Assembly (NCBI GenBank): GCA_026400735.1
Contig: JAPLOL010000151.1
Coordinates: forward strand, 25,799 to 89,798
DNA: 64,000 nucleotides
From: Alphaproteobacteria bacterium
Lineage (GTDB): Bacteria > Pseudomonadota > Alphaproteobacteria > Caulobacterales > Aquidulcibacteraceae
Reading direction: 5' to 3'
Under the pieces are notes generated by a model. That model searched no databases and was not told the DNA's origin. It was given only the letters and a program-made list of their open reading frames with translations. Positions within the stretch are counted from its first letter, which is position 1, and each line of letters begins with the position of its first letter. This document shows positions 18,740 through 29,011 of the stretch, piece by piece. The position numbers and the translations under genes were made by a program.

Positions 18740-18906
18740 CGCTGCTGCCAAGCCACGTAGAGCGCGGCCGCTGTGATCACCGCGCCCCACATCCACCAAC
18801 GGCCCACGAAATCGCGCCAGCGCACATTGCGCGAGGCTTCACGAAAGCCCTGCTGCGCGCGCTTCAGACGTTCTTCGCTGCCCGGTCCTTCGAGCCGTTC
18901 GGCCAT
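18736..18906 (-). CDS. Small C-terminally membrane-anchored protein (hypothetical)
   Basis: MAERLEGPGSEERLKRAQQGF...WWMWGAVITAAALYVAWQQR; 4-nt overlap with the thioesterase. Confidence 0.55.
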   Translation of the reverse strand: MAERLEGPGSEERLKRAQQGFREASRNVRWRDFVGRWWMWGAVITAAALYVAWQQR

Positions 18907-18907
18907 C

Positions 18908-20143
18908 TCACCGCCCCGACGGCAGATCCTTGAACGCCACACCTTTATCGACACGCACGTCTTGCGGCAGGCCAAGAACGCGCTCGGCGATGATGTTTTT
19001 CAAAATTTCATCGGTACCGCCGGCGATGCGCAGGCCCGGCGCAAACATGTAGCTTTGATGGAATGCGCCTTCGAGCGGCGCGAGTTCGGGATCGTTGATG
19101 ATGCCGTAATGATCCTGCGCTTCGATCGCAGTGTTGGCGATGTCCATCATCTGGTTGGCGTTGATGACCTTGCCGATCGAAGATTCCGGGCCAGGCGTCT
19201 GGCCTTTCGACAGCGCAGTCATCGTACGGAATTTCGCAAGCTTGTAGCCCTCGGCGCGCACGATCCAATCCGCAAGCTTTTGGCGGAAGCTCTCATCTTG
19301 AATGAGCGTGCCCTCGCCGGTTGGCGAGTTGATGCCCTTGGCATAGTCGAAAATTTCTTTGTAGTCGGGTCCGTATGAACCGCCGACTGCGAGACGCTCG
19401 TTCATCAACGTAACGAGCGCGACGTTCCAGCCCATTCCGGGGTCGCCGAGGCGCCATGAATCCGGAATGCGAACGTCGGTGAAATAGACTTCGTTGAACT
19501 CACGGCCGCCCGACGCCTGGTGGATCGGGCGCACTTCGACGCCCTTCTGCTTCATATCGACGATAAACATCGTCAGACCCTTGTGCTTCTCCACGTCCGG
19601 GTTTGTGCGCGTGAGCAGAATGCCGAAGTCGGAGAATTGCGCGCCGGTCGTCCAGACCTTCTGGCCGTTGATGATCCAATCATCGCCATCGCGCACAGCT
19701 TTGGTTTTACCTGCAGCGACGTCAGAACCGGCAGCCGGCTCCGAGAAAAGCTGACACCAAATCTCTTCGCCGCGCAGCGCCTTGGCGACGTAGCGATCCT
19801 TGGTGGCGTCGTCGGAGAATGCAATCACGGTCGGCACGCACATGCCGAGGCCAATCGAGAACGGGGCGCCGGGCGCATCGAACTTTGCTTCTTCCTGGTT
19901 GAAGATCACCGAATAGATCGGCGGCAAGCCACGTCCGCCCTGCTCTTTGGCCCAAGTGATGCCTGCGAAACCAGCCTCAGCCTTCTTGCGCTGATAGTCC
20001 TTCGCCGCCGCCAGGTATTCCTTCGGCGACAACTTGCGCTGCAACCGCTCCTGGTCATTGCTCTTGGGCTGCACGTTCGCTTCTAGGAACGCGCGCGCTT
20101 CGCTGCGGAATTTGGCTTCTTCGGGTGCGTCGTTGAAATCCAT
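18908..20143 (-). CDS. Acyl-CoA dehydrogenase
   Basis: CQLFSEPAAGSDVA, DDWIINGQKVWTTGAQFSDFGILLTRT, GLRIAGGTDEILKNIIAERVLGLP. Confidence 0.93.
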   Translation of the reverse strand: MDFNDAPEEAKFRSEARAFLEANVQPKSNDQERLQRKLSPKEYLAAAKDYQRKKAEAGFAGITWAKEQGGRGLPPIYSVIFNQEEAKFDAPGAPFSIGLGMCVPTVIAFSDDATKDRYVAKALRGEEIWCQLFSEPAAGSDVAAGKTKAVRDGDDWIINGQKVWTTGAQFSDFGILLTRTNPDVEKHKGLTMFIVDMKQKGVEVRPIHQASGGREFNEVYFTDVRIPDSWRLGDPGMGWNVALVTLMNERLAVGGSYGPDYKEIFDYAKGINSPTGEGTLIQDESFRQKLADWIVRAEGYKLAKFRTMTALSKGQTPGPESSIGKVINANQMMDIANTAIEAQDHYGIINDPELAPLEGAFHQSYMFAPGLRIAGGTDEILKNIIAERVLGLPQDVRVDKGVAFKDLPSGR

Positions 20144-20155
20144 GGTGCGCTCCGG

Positions 20156-20602
20156 TCAAATCTCAAGAACCATACGTCCGCGCGTAGGCAGCGCGGACCA
20201 TTCCACCGCCAAACGATCGATCTCCGACCGAATGGCGACAATTGCATCTTCCGTTAGCGTGATCGGCTCGGTGCCGCGCGCTTCGCAGGTGGTGTGAAAG
20301 AGGTCGATCACTTCGGACGCAGGCGGACGCCCGCTCCAGCTGTCGGCCTGCATTGTCTCAACCAGCCGCTCCACCGCTTCGCTCTCGGCCTCGGGTGTCA
20401 TGCGAAAACCGACGCCCTCGCCACTCGCGGCGCGATGGATGAAGCCCCGCATCTCCAGCACGCGCTCAATCGCGTAATGAAACATGTCGTGCGGGATCGG
20501 CGGCTGCTTTGGACACGCGATCTCCTCAAGCGCGCCGCCTCGTTCGACGAACATGGCGTCGTACTTGCCGTCCCGCTTTTCGAAGATAACACGCGCCATC
20601 AC
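20156..20602 (-). CDS. Conserved hypothetical protein
   Basis: 148-aa ORF between and co-oriented with acyl-CoA dehydrogenase genes. Confidence 0.5.
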   Translation of the reverse strand: MMARVIFEKRDGKYDAMFVERGGALEEIACPKQPPIPHDMFHYAIERVLEMRGFIHRAASGEGVGFRMTPEAESEAVERLVETMQADSWSGRPPASEVIDLFHTTCEARGTEPITLTEDAIVAIRSEIDRLAVEWSALPTRGRMVLEI

Positions 20603-20685
20603 CAGACAGCCCGCATTCGCTGTGCGCCCGCCGCTTTCGAGACGCGTTGGCTACCGCTATGGTCCCGCTCAAGGGAGGCGGCCAG

Positions 20686-21297
20686 ATGAAGAGCTATGGG
20701 ATATTTGCGTGGGCATTGGCCTTCGCGCTTGCGTGGACGCCGCTCGGCGCTGGCGCGCAACCCACGCGGACCCCGGAACGCCAAGCTATGCTCGATCGGT
20801 TGAGCGTAGCGTTGCCGCCATCCGGCGCCACGATCGAAGAGACTGCGCGGATCCGGCGCGCTCGCATGCAAGACCTGGAATCCCAATTCATGGCTCACAA
20901 TGCCGGTCGCGAGACTGACGTTTCGGCGATCCTGGACGGGTACGCCTTGTGCGTCGCCACCGCCATCCACGACCAGTCGCTCAACCTCGTCCTGACGGCC
21001 GCCGACCTCAGCCTCAGCGACACTGAGCTTGAGAACATGATCGGCTTCTACTCCGGTCCGGACCACCCGCGCTTTTCGGAAATCAGCGAACGTATGCAGC
21101 GCGGCGAACCGGTCAGCGACGAGGACAGGCGGTTCGTGAATGAACAGGTCGCGGAGCCGGCCACGCAGAGGTTCGCTCGACAGCTTCAAGAAACAGCCGC
21201 CAACTTCGCGCGCAGCCCTGAAGGAACGCGTCTGCTCGACACGTGTGCGCGAGCCATGGTCGATGCGGCGGCGACCGCTGGCATCAACCCGCCGTGA
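20686..21297 (+). CDS. Exported protein, DUF2059-like
   Basis: Signal peptide MKSYGIFAWALAFALAWTPLGAGAQ; LSLSDTELENMIGFYSGPDHPRFSEIS resembles the DUF2059 pattern. Confidence 0.6.
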   Translation: MKSYGIFAWALAFALAWTPLGAGAQPTRTPERQAMLDRLSVALPPSGATIEETARIRRARMQDLESQFMAHNAGRETDVSAILDGYALCVATAIHDQSLNLVLTAADLSLSDTELENMIGFYSGPDHPRFSEISERMQRGEPVSDEDRRFVNEQVAEPATQRFARQLQETAANFARSPEGTRLLDTCARAMVDAAATAGINPP

Positions 21298-21311
21298 TGG
21301 CAGAGCGGCGC

Positions 21312-22427
21312 TCACGCGGCGTTGCGCTGCTCAAGACGCTTCACGAGTTTTTCCTTCCACGCAGCTGGTGATCCAGCCTGCAAGGCCAAGAGCTTGGCGC
21401 GACGGAAAAACAGGTGGCAATCGACTTCCCAGGTGAAGCCCATGCCGCCGTGAGTTTGGATGTTTTCCTTGGCGCAGAAGTAGTAGGCGTCACTTGCCGC
21501 CGCGCGTGACGCAGCCGCAGCGAACGGAAGTTCGGCCGCTTCTGTTGAGAGGGCCCAGGCGCCGTAATAGGCGTTGGACCGCGCAACTTCGATGCCGACA
21601 TACATGTCCGCGAGCTTGTGCTTGATCGCCTGAAACGAACCGATCGGCCGGGAGAACGCGTAACGCGACTTCGCGTACTCAGTCGCCATCTCCAGGCACT
21701 GCTGTGATCCGCCGATCTGTTCGAACGCAATCAACACGGCAGCGCGATCGAGCACGGCTTCGGCCGTATCCCAGCCCTGGCCAGATACGCCTAGGCGTTC
21801 AGCCTTTGCACCTTTGAACTCAAGCTTGGCGTGACCGCGCGTCGGGTCGAGCGTTTTCAATGTCGTGCGCGTCACACCGGGTTGATTGAGATCGACCAGA
21901 ACGAGCGAAACTCCGCTGCCTTCTTTGGCAACCACTACGGCGTGCGTGGCGCAATCGCCGTCCGTCACTGGAATCTTCACGCCGGTTAGCGTCGAGCCGT
22001 CGAACTTAGCGCTGATACTCGAAGCCGTCGGCGCGCCCGGACCTTCGCTCAGGGCGAAGCATCCAATCGCCTCCCCGCTCGCGACCTTCGGCAGCACCGC
22101 CGTTTTCTGCGCATCACTGCCCACGAGCATCAAAGCTTCGGCGAAGAAATACACGGTCGATGAAAACGGGATCGGCGCCACCGCGCGACCAATCTCTTCG
22201 GCGAGCACGCAGAGCTCCAGGCGTCCAAGGCCCAGGCCGCCATGTTCTTCCGGGATTGCAACACCCAGCCAGCCCATCTCGGCCACGCCGCGCCACAGCG
22301 CTTCGTCGTAGGATTTGGCGTCGTCGTTCAAAACACCGCGCACGACTTTGATGGCGGACTTGTCGGCCAGAAACTTGCGCGCCTGATCTTTCAGGCTCTT
22401 CTGGTCATCAGAAAAATCGAAATTCAC
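21312..22427 (-). CDS. Acyl-CoA dehydrogenase
   Basis: MGWLGVAIPEEHGGLGLG, SRYAFSRPIGSFQAIKHKLADM, IQTHGGMGFTWEVDCHLFFRRAKL. Confidence 0.92.
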   Translation of the reverse strand: MNFDFSDDQKSLKDQARKFLADKSAIKVVRGVLNDDAKSYDEALWRGVAEMGWLGVAIPEEHGGLGLGRLELCVLAEEIGRAVAPIPFSSTVYFFAEALMLVGSDAQKTAVLPKVASGEAIGCFALSEGPGAPTASSISAKFDGSTLTGVKIPVTDGDCATHAVVVAKEGSGVSLVLVDLNQPGVTRTTLKTLDPTRGHAKLEFKGAKAERLGVSGQGWDTAEAVLDRAAVLIAFEQIGGSQQCLEMATEYAKSRYAFSRPIGSFQAIKHKLADMYVGIEVARSNAYYGAWALSTEAAELPFAAAASRAAASDAYYFCAKENIQTHGGMGFTWEVDCHLFFRRAKLLALQAGSPAAWKEKLVKRLEQRNAA

Positions 22428-22571
22428 CCCGTTCCTCCCGGGTTATGGTTGCCACCATCCTAACGCGCACGTTGGAAAGTGCGAAAGAGTGTCTTGGCGT
22501 CAACGTCTGTTCACGAAGGCTCAATTGCACTGGGGTATGCTCCGCCCTTCAAATTTGGGGTGAGTAGTCTC

Positions 22572-23138
22572 ATGGCGAAGGCGGTCTTCCATAAGGGCCA
22601 ACGCGTCTACGTGAAGCCAGTGGCGACGTGGGCGACGATCGAGAACGTCCACCCGCAATGGGTCAAGGGCGTCGAAGAACCGTTGCGCGTCACCTATGAC
22701 ACGGGCCTCGGCCGCGACTTCCAGGCGCACGAACTGGCCGCCGAAGAAAAGAACCCGCACAAGCCGGACCTGATCGAGACCGAAAACTGGCGCATCCTGC
22801 GGGCCGTCAACCGGCTCTCCCAAGATGCGCGCGATCCGCGCCATCCTTATCCGGGCACCTACCCCGTCGTCGTTACCGACGAAAAGGATTGGGGCGGCTG
22901 GCGCGTGCCGATGGCGGAATACGACCGCGATCCGCAGCGCGTCGAACATCAGTCGCGCATTTTCGCCAACGCGCTGCGCCTCATGCGCGTTGCGCGCGAA
23001 CTGATCGAGTTCGCACAAGATTACCCGCAGGAAACGCCGCGCCAAATGCAAGAGCTGGCGCAGCAAGCAGAAATGGTTCTGGCGGCCGTCTATCACGAGA
23101 CAAAGCCACGCACGGAAGCCTCCGTCGCGGCTGAATAA
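22572..23138 (+). CDS. Conserved hypothetical protein
   Basis: Start at MAKAVFHKGQRVYVKPVATWATIENVHPQWVKG; good coding character. Confidence 0.6.
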   Translation: MAKAVFHKGQRVYVKPVATWATIENVHPQWVKGVEEPLRVTYDTGLGRDFQAHELAAEEKNPHKPDLIETENWRILRAVNRLSQDARDPRHPYPGTYPVVVTDEKDWGGWRVPMAEYDRDPQRVEHQSRIFANALRLMRVARELIEFAQDYPQETPRQMQELAQQAEMVLAAVYHETKPRTEASVAAE

Positions 23139-23194
23139 CCCGCATTGATTTTCGGGTCCGCGCGGCTCATGTCAGGTCTTCCCTGGAGGCCTGA

Positions 23195-25792
23195 ATGCGC
23201 GACGCTGAAAACGTCACTGTCCGTCTGTCGGATTACCAACCGCCCGACTATCTGATCGACGAAATCGCGCTCGTGTTCTCGCTGGAACCGGAGGCGACGA
23301 TAGTCGCTGCGCGCAGCCATGTGCGCCGCAGTAGCGCAGGCGCCGCCCCTCTCGTTCTGAATGGTGAGCGGCTCAATCTGCAGAGCATCGCCATCGACGG
23401 CGAAACACTGAGCGACGACAAATACAGCGCCGAGCCGGGCCGTTTGGTCATTCACAATCCGCCGGCGTCGTTCTTGCTCGACATCGTCACACGCATTTCG
23501 CCAGCAACGAACACACACTTAGAAGGCCTCTACATGTCTGGCGGCCGCTTCTGCACGCAGTGCGAAGCGGAGGGCTTCCGCACGATCACCTACTACCTTG
23601 ACCGGCCCGACGTCATGGCGCGGTTTGCTGTGCGCATCGAAGCAGACAAAGCCGCCTACCCGACGTTGCTCTCAAATGGCAACCTGACCGAGAGCGGCGA
23701 TCTTCCGGACGGCAAGCATTTTGCCGTGTGGGTCGATCCACATCCGAAGCCCGCCTACCTGTTCGCATTGTGCGCCGGCAAATATGAATCGATCCACGAC
23801 GCGTTCGTTACGCAAAGCGGCCGCAAAGTGGCGCTCGGCATCTATGTCGACCCGGGTGATGCGCCGCGCGCGGGATACGCGATGGATGCGTTGAAGCGCT
23901 CAATGAAATGGGACGAGGACACGTTCAAACGTGAGTATGACCTCGACGCATTCAACATCGTTGCGGTCCGCGATTTCAATTTTGGCGCGATGGAGAACAA
24001 AGGTCTCAACATCTTCAACTCGTCGCTGATCTTGGCCGACGCGGATACTGCAACCGATGCCGACTTCGAGGCGATCGAAGCCGTCGTCGGCCACGAATAC
24101 TTCCACAACTGGACGGGCAACCGCATCACCTGCCGCGACTGGTTTCAGCTCTGCTTGAAAGAAGGCCTCACCGTCTATCGCGAGCAAGAATTCAGCGCCG
24201 ACCAGCGCTCACGTCCCGTGCAGCGGATCAAAGACGTGAAGCGCCTGCGCGCACGTCAGTTCGGCGAGGACGCGGGCCCGCTCGCGCACTCGGTGCGGCC
24301 TTCGACGTATCAGAAGATCGACAATTTCTACACCGCGACCGTCTATGAAAAAGGCGGTGAAGTGATCCGCATGCTGAAGCGGATCATCGGCGAAGACGCC
24401 TTCAATCGCGGCATGCAACTCTATTTCGAGCGACGCGATGGCACCGCCTCTACCGTTGAAGATTTCATCAGCTGTTTTGAGGAAGCCTCGGGCGCGAAGC
24501 TCAACACCTTCATGCGTTGGTATGAGCAGGCTGGGACGCCTGCGCTAAAGGTGCGCGGGCAATACGACAAAGCCGCGCGCACCTACCAGCTCGATGTGTC
24601 TCAACGCCTCTCGGCAACCCCGGGTCAGCCTCACAAGCTGCCGGCGCCGATCCCGCTGCAGATCGGCTTCATCAGCCCCGATGGCGCCATCATCGCCTCA
24701 AAGATTGAAGGCGACACGATCTCGCGCACCGAACATCGCGCGGTACTGGAGGACTCGCAGGCCACATTCCGCTTCGCCGATGTTCTGGAAGAGCCGATCG
24801 TCTCTGTCGTCCGCGGGTTCTCTGCGCCCGTGACGTTGGACGATGACCTGACGCCGCAAGCACGCCTCGCGCAAATGGCGCACGATCCAGATCCGTTCAC
24901 ACGGTGGGAAGCAGGCCAAACACTGGCGCGCTCAATCATGCTCGGCGAAAGCGGCGCGTCAGTCACCGCCCTGACAACTGCGCTCGGTCGCGAACTCGAT
25001 CGCGCGCAGGAAGATCCGGCGTTTGCAGCACTCGCCCTGCGCCTGCCCGATCTCAACGAGCTCATTTTGTCGTCGAAGTCGCCGGATCCAGAAAAACTCT
25101 TCCAATCGCGCGAGGATCTGCGCCGCTCTATCGCCGGCGCATTGCGGGAACGTCTTGAGGCGATTGCACGGACCAAAGGCGAAGCGCCGTTTTCACCTGG
25201 CGCCGATGCTGCTGGCCGGCGCTCGCTGAAGAGCGCCGCACTAGACCTTCTCTCCTCGCTCGGCCCGAGCGATGCGCTGACGGACGCGTACGACAACGCG
25301 CAAAGCATGACGGAGACGGTCGCCGCACTTGAGGCGCTGGGCGCAGCCGAAAGCCCCGCGTTCGATGCAGCGCTGACGAAATTCTACGAGCGCTGGCAGT
25401 CAAACCCTCTGGTCATCGACAAATGGTTTGCAGTGCAAGCCTCGTCTCCGCGCGCCGACGCGCTCGCGCGCGTCGACAAATTGCGCGGGCACGCTGAGTT
25501 CAATCTAAAGAACCCAAACCGGGTGCGCTCGCTCGCGGCCGCGTTTGCGATGCGCAATCCGCGTGCGTTCCACGCTGCCAGTGGTGACGGCTACCGTTTC
25601 CTCGCATCGCTCGCCGAAACCATCGATCCCCTCAACCCGGCGCTTGCCGCGAGGCTGTTGACGCCGTTCGAATCATGGCGGCGATTCGATCCTCAACGTC
25701 AGGAACATGCGCGCAAAGCGCTGGAGCAACTCGCTTCGCTTCCGCAACTATCGAAGAACACGCGGGAAATGGTCGAACGCACGCTCGCGTAG
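23195..25792 (+). CDS. pepN: Aminopeptidase N (M1 family)
   Basis: GAMENKGLNIFN, VVGHEYFHNWTGNRITCRDWFQLCLKEGLTVYREQEFS zinc-peptidase motifs. Confidence 0.96.
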   Translation: MRDAENVTVRLSDYQPPDYLIDEIALVFSLEPEATIVAARSHVRRSSAGAAPLVLNGERLNLQSIAIDGETLSDDKYSAEPGRLVIHNPPASFLLDIVTRISPATNTHLEGLYMSGGRFCTQCEAEGFRTITYYLDRPDVMARFAVRIEADKAAYPTLLSNGNLTESGDLPDGKHFAVWVDPHPKPAYLFALCAGKYESIHDAFVTQSGRKVALGIYVDPGDAPRAGYAMDALKRSMKWDEDTFKREYDLDAFNIVAVRDFNFGAMENKGLNIFNSSLILADADTATDADFEAIEAVVGHEYFHNWTGNRITCRDWFQLCLKEGLTVYREQEFSADQRSRPVQRIKDVKRLRARQFGEDAGPLAHSVRPSTYQKIDNFYTATVYEKGGEVIRMLKRIIGEDAFNRGMQLYFERRDGTASTVEDFISCFEEASGAKLNTFMRWYEQAGTPALKVRGQYDKAARTYQLDVSQRLSATPGQPHKLPAPIPLQIGFISPDGAIIASKIEGDTISRTEHRAVLEDSQATFRFADVLEEPIVSVVRGFSAPVTLDDDLTPQARLAQMAHDPDPFTRWEAGQTLARSIMLGESGASVTALTTALGRELDRAQEDPAFAALALRLPDLNELILSSKSPDPEKLFQSREDLRRSIAGALRERLEAIARTKGEAPFSPGADAAGRRSLKSAALDLLSSLGPSDALTDAYDNAQSMTETVAALEALGAAESPAFDAALTKFYERWQSNPLVIDKWFAVQASSPRADALARVDKLRGHAEFNLKNPNRVRSLAAAFAMRNPRAFHAASGDGYRFLASLAETIDPLNPALAARLLTPFESWRRFDPQRQEHARKALEQLASLPQLSKNTREMVERTLA

Positions 25793-25938
25793 TTATTAAC
25801 AGCTGCGGCAAATCGGTAACCCGTTTGTTTGCACGGCGGGCGTTTCCAGCGCACGCATCGACAGAGCGTTTACCAACCCGTTACAATTCAGACTCTTCAG
25901 GATTCCGAACGGCGATTCGGGGCGGCCGGGGAATACTT

Positions 25939-28389
25939 GTGTCGAACGACAATGCTTACGAAGCGCCGCAAGGTGCTGCGCCATACAAAGCCAACAAGCC
26001 GTTCATCGTGCTTGTTCTGGTGTTCGTCACTGCGTTCTTCGCAGCGATCGCCGCGCAGATCCGCGCGCATCACGACGGCGCCGCCGACACTGTCATCGCA
26101 GCGCAATCGTCAACGGCTGGTTTGATCGCCGAGCGCGTCAACGCGAACCTCGCGATAGCAATGGGCGCAAGCGCCGGCGTCACGAACCTAGCCCAGACCG
26201 CCGGCGCACCGGCGTCCGCGATCGCGACCGCCGCAGCATCCGCGAATCCCGCCATGGCCGCTGCAGTGGTGAACGGCGCCGGCGCCATTGAAGCCATCAC
26301 CGACCCTGCGCAGGCAGCGCTTGTCACCGCCGCGATCGAACGCGCGGGCCCTGCTGATGTCTGGGTCGGCGCGCCGGATCGCGGAGAGTTGCCTACTGCG
26401 CCCGTCATCGTGCGCACAATCGGCGACCGGGCCATAGTCACCGTGATCGACGCTGCGCGCTTGCTCCCGGAACTCGACGCTAACGCGCGCATCCTGATCG
26501 CATCGCCGAGCGGCACGATCCTTTATGCATCACCGGCCATGCAGCAGGCTGGCGCGCGCGCACAGCAACAAGTGCTTGCTGCCGCGCGTAGCCGTGATCA
26601 CGGCGCACTTATTCGCGACAGCGCCGGCGATACCTGGGTCGCTGCGGAGTCCACCGCGCAGATCGGTGAGTTCGGGGTCATGGCCGCGGGCCACGCGCCC
26701 GGCGCTCTAGATTTTTGGCTCGACGCCTTCTTGCGCTTTGCGCTTGTCGCGGCTGCGCCGCTCGCAGCGATGGCGGTGCTTTATCTTTTGATGCGCCAGA
26801 ACGCGCAGCGCGCACGCCTGGCCGAAGCAGAAGCCGAACGCGCCGAGACCCATTTCCAGATCGCAGCTGATGGCGCGAAGGTCGGGGTTCTCGAATGGCG
26901 TCCCGCCGGAGACGAAGTTCAGCTGTCCGAACGCGCCGCGCGTTTGCTCGGCGCACCGCGCGACGTGCTTGGCTTACGCGACTTCCTTGAATTGATCGTC
27001 GCTGAAGATCGCTTTGGCGTTGAAGAAGAATTCCGGCGTGCGCGGCAGTCCGGTCTGCTTGATGCACGCTTCCGCGTGACGCGCGGCGGCGGCCTCGGCT
27101 GGATCGAAGCGCGCGGCACGGCCGTCGAAGACGCCAGCGGCCGCAGCGAAACGCGCGTCTTCGGCACCGTCATCGACGCAACGCAGCGCCACGAGGCCGA
27201 GGCGCGCGTGTCGCGTCTTGAGCAACAACTGCGCGCGGCAATCGACAATTTCTCCGGCCCGTTCGCACTCTGGGACTCCCGCAGGCGGCTGCTGCTTTGG
27301 AACCAGAGCTTTGCCAAAGCCTTTAAACTCGGCCCCGATATTCTACGCATGCGCGCTTCGTACGAAGCCGTCGCAGCAGCATCGACTCCCAGCATCCGCC
27401 GCGAAAAGAACGATCCGAGCAATCCGGATGTCCGCGTAATCGAACTCACGACCGGCGAATGGCTGCACATCGTCGAGCGCCGCGCCGCCGATGGCGGCAT
27501 CATCACCGTCGGTGTCGACATCACGCCGCTGAAGCGTAAGGAAGAAGAACTCGCCAAGAATGAGCGGCGCCTCTCCGACGCACTGAGCCGAGCTGAAACG
27601 CAAGAATACCGCATCAAGGCGCTCGCCCGCGAAGCGCACGAGGAGCGCGAGAAAGCCGAAGAGGCCAGCCTCGCGAAGTCGACGTTCCTTGCGAACATGA
27701 GCCACGAATTGCGCACGCCGCTTAACGCCGTCATCGGCTTTTCGGAGATCATGGCCAAGGAGCTGTTCGGCGAGATCGGCAATCCGCAGTACAAGCAATA
27801 CGCCAACGACATCTATGACAGCGGCAGCCACCTGCTCGATCTGATCAACGACATCCTCGATATGGCGAAGATCGAAGCGAACAAGCTGACGCTGACGCCA
27901 AAGCCGCTCGATCCGATGGTCGTCATTGAGCAAGCCGCGCGTCTCACCAAGCGCAAGGCCGAGGACAAAGGCCTCTCACTGGTGATCGACGCGGAAGATC
28001 TGGGTGAGATCGAAGCCGACCATCGGGCCGTCAAGCAGATCCTCCTGAACCTGCTCTCGAACGCCGTGAAGTTTACCGATCAAGGGGCGATCATGGTGCA
28101 TGGCCGCGGCACCACGCAGGGCATCACGCTGCGCGTCGTCGATACGGGCTGCGGCATCCCTCCGGAGCACCTGCCGCGCCTGGCGCGCCCGTTCGAGCAA
28201 GTCGAGCAAGAACTGACACGCAACCATCACGGTACGGGTCTTGGCCTCGCGCTGACCAAGTCGCTCGTGGAAATGCACGGCGGCAAGCTTTCGATTCAAA
28301 GCGAAGTCGGCCGCGGCACGATCGTGACTGTCACCCTGCCGCGCACGTTCGGCGGTAGCCGCGAAGCCGAAGCAACCGCAGCCGAATAA
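25939..28389 (+). CDS. PAS-domain sensor histidine kinase
   Basis: HisKA FLANMSHELRTPLNAVIGFSEIM, HATPase VDTGCGIPPEHLPRLARPFEQVEQELTRNHHGTGLGLALTKSLVEMHGG; GTG start at 25939 preceded by GGGGAA. Confidence 0.9.
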   Translation: MSNDNAYEAPQGAAPYKANKPFIVLVLVFVTAFFAAIAAQIRAHHDGAADTVIAAQSSTAGLIAERVNANLAIAMGASAGVTNLAQTAGAPASAIATAAASANPAMAAAVVNGAGAIEAITDPAQAALVTAAIERAGPADVWVGAPDRGELPTAPVIVRTIGDRAIVTVIDAARLLPELDANARILIASPSGTILYASPAMQQAGARAQQQVLAAARSRDHGALIRDSAGDTWVAAESTAQIGEFGVMAAGHAPGALDFWLDAFLRFALVAAAPLAAMAVLYLLMRQNAQRARLAEAEAERAETHFQIAADGAKVGVLEWRPAGDEVQLSERAARLLGAPRDVLGLRDFLELIVAEDRFGVEEEFRRARQSGLLDARFRVTRGGGLGWIEARGTAVEDASGRSETRVFGTVIDATQRHEAEARVSRLEQQLRAAIDNFSGPFALWDSRRRLLLWNQSFAKAFKLGPDILRMRASYEAVAAASTPSIRREKNDPSNPDVRVIELTTGEWLHIVERRAADGGIITVGVDITPLKRKEEELAKNERRLSDALSRAETQEYRIKALAREAHEEREKAEEASLAKSTFLANMSHELRTPLNAVIGFSEIMAKELFGEIGNPQYKQYANDIYDSGSHLLDLINDILDMAKIEANKLTLTPKPLDPMVVIEQAARLTKRKAEDKGLSLVIDAEDLGEIEADHRAVKQILLNLLSNAVKFTDQGAIMVHGRGTTQGITLRVVDTGCGIPPEHLPRLARPFEQVEQELTRNHHGTGLGLALTKSLVEMHGGKLSIQSEVGRGTIVTVTLPRTFGGSREAEATAAE

Positions 28390-28405
28390 TCGCCTAAGGC
28401 TGCGG
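28376..28405. terminator. Possible bidirectional hairpin overlapping both stop codons of a convergent pair
   Basis: CCGCAGCC-(14 nt)-GGCTGCGG perfect 8-bp arms; no U-tract. Confidence 0.35.
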
Positions 28406-29011
28406 CTCGCCCTGCCGCAAACGTTCCTGACGCCGTTCGCGCCAGCGTTCACGCCGTTCTTGGCGGCGCTCTTGAATCTCCTCGCGGCGTTCCGGCGTGA
28501 GCGCAGGACGTTCGGCGCGCTCGCCTGCGGGACCCGCTCCGTCGCGACGCATCGCCGGCGCGGCGCTACGGAGAGCTTGAAGCGTTTCGCGCCGCTGCTC
28601 GGGTGTGAGCTCCGCCAGGCCATCGATAACGCTGTTCTGGAACACGCCAATGGCGGCCTGATCGGCGGCGCGTAACCGCTCAAAGGCTGCGCGGACTCGC
28701 ACGGCATCGTACGGTTCTTGCGCGGCCGCCTCGAAAGCATCGCGGCGCGCTTGCACGGCCGCCTGACGCACCTCGCGCGACCCGCTCCATGTTGCCGTCA
28801 ATTCCTCGCGCATCGAGTCCCGGAGTTCAGGAGGCAGCGCACCGAGGAATGCTCCCGGGCCAGGCAAACGCGAGACCGTCGCGCGATCATCGCCTTCGCG
28901 TTCCAGACGTACGCCCGCACTCCAAGCGCCTGCCACGCCGCCGATCACGAGCAAATTCAGCGCAACGGATGCAAACAGCAACGTTCGCCACGGAAAGCGG
29001 GCTTCACTCAT
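28394..29011 (-). CDS. Periplasmic CpxP/ZraP/CnrX-like heavy-metal-sensor family protein
   Basis: TM anchor, FLGALPPELRDSMREELTATW...LTPEQRRETLQALR, Arg/Glu-rich tail. Confidence 0.7.
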   Translation of the reverse strand: MSEARFPWRTLLFASVALNLLVIGGVAGAWSAGVRLEREGDDRATVSRLPGPGAFLGALPPELRDSMREELTATWSGSREVRQAAVQARRDAFEAAAQEPYDAVRVRAAFERLRAADQAAIGVFQNSVIDGLAELTPEQRRETLQALRSAAPAMRRDGAGPAGERAERPALTPERREEIQERRQERRERWRERRQERLRQGEPQP

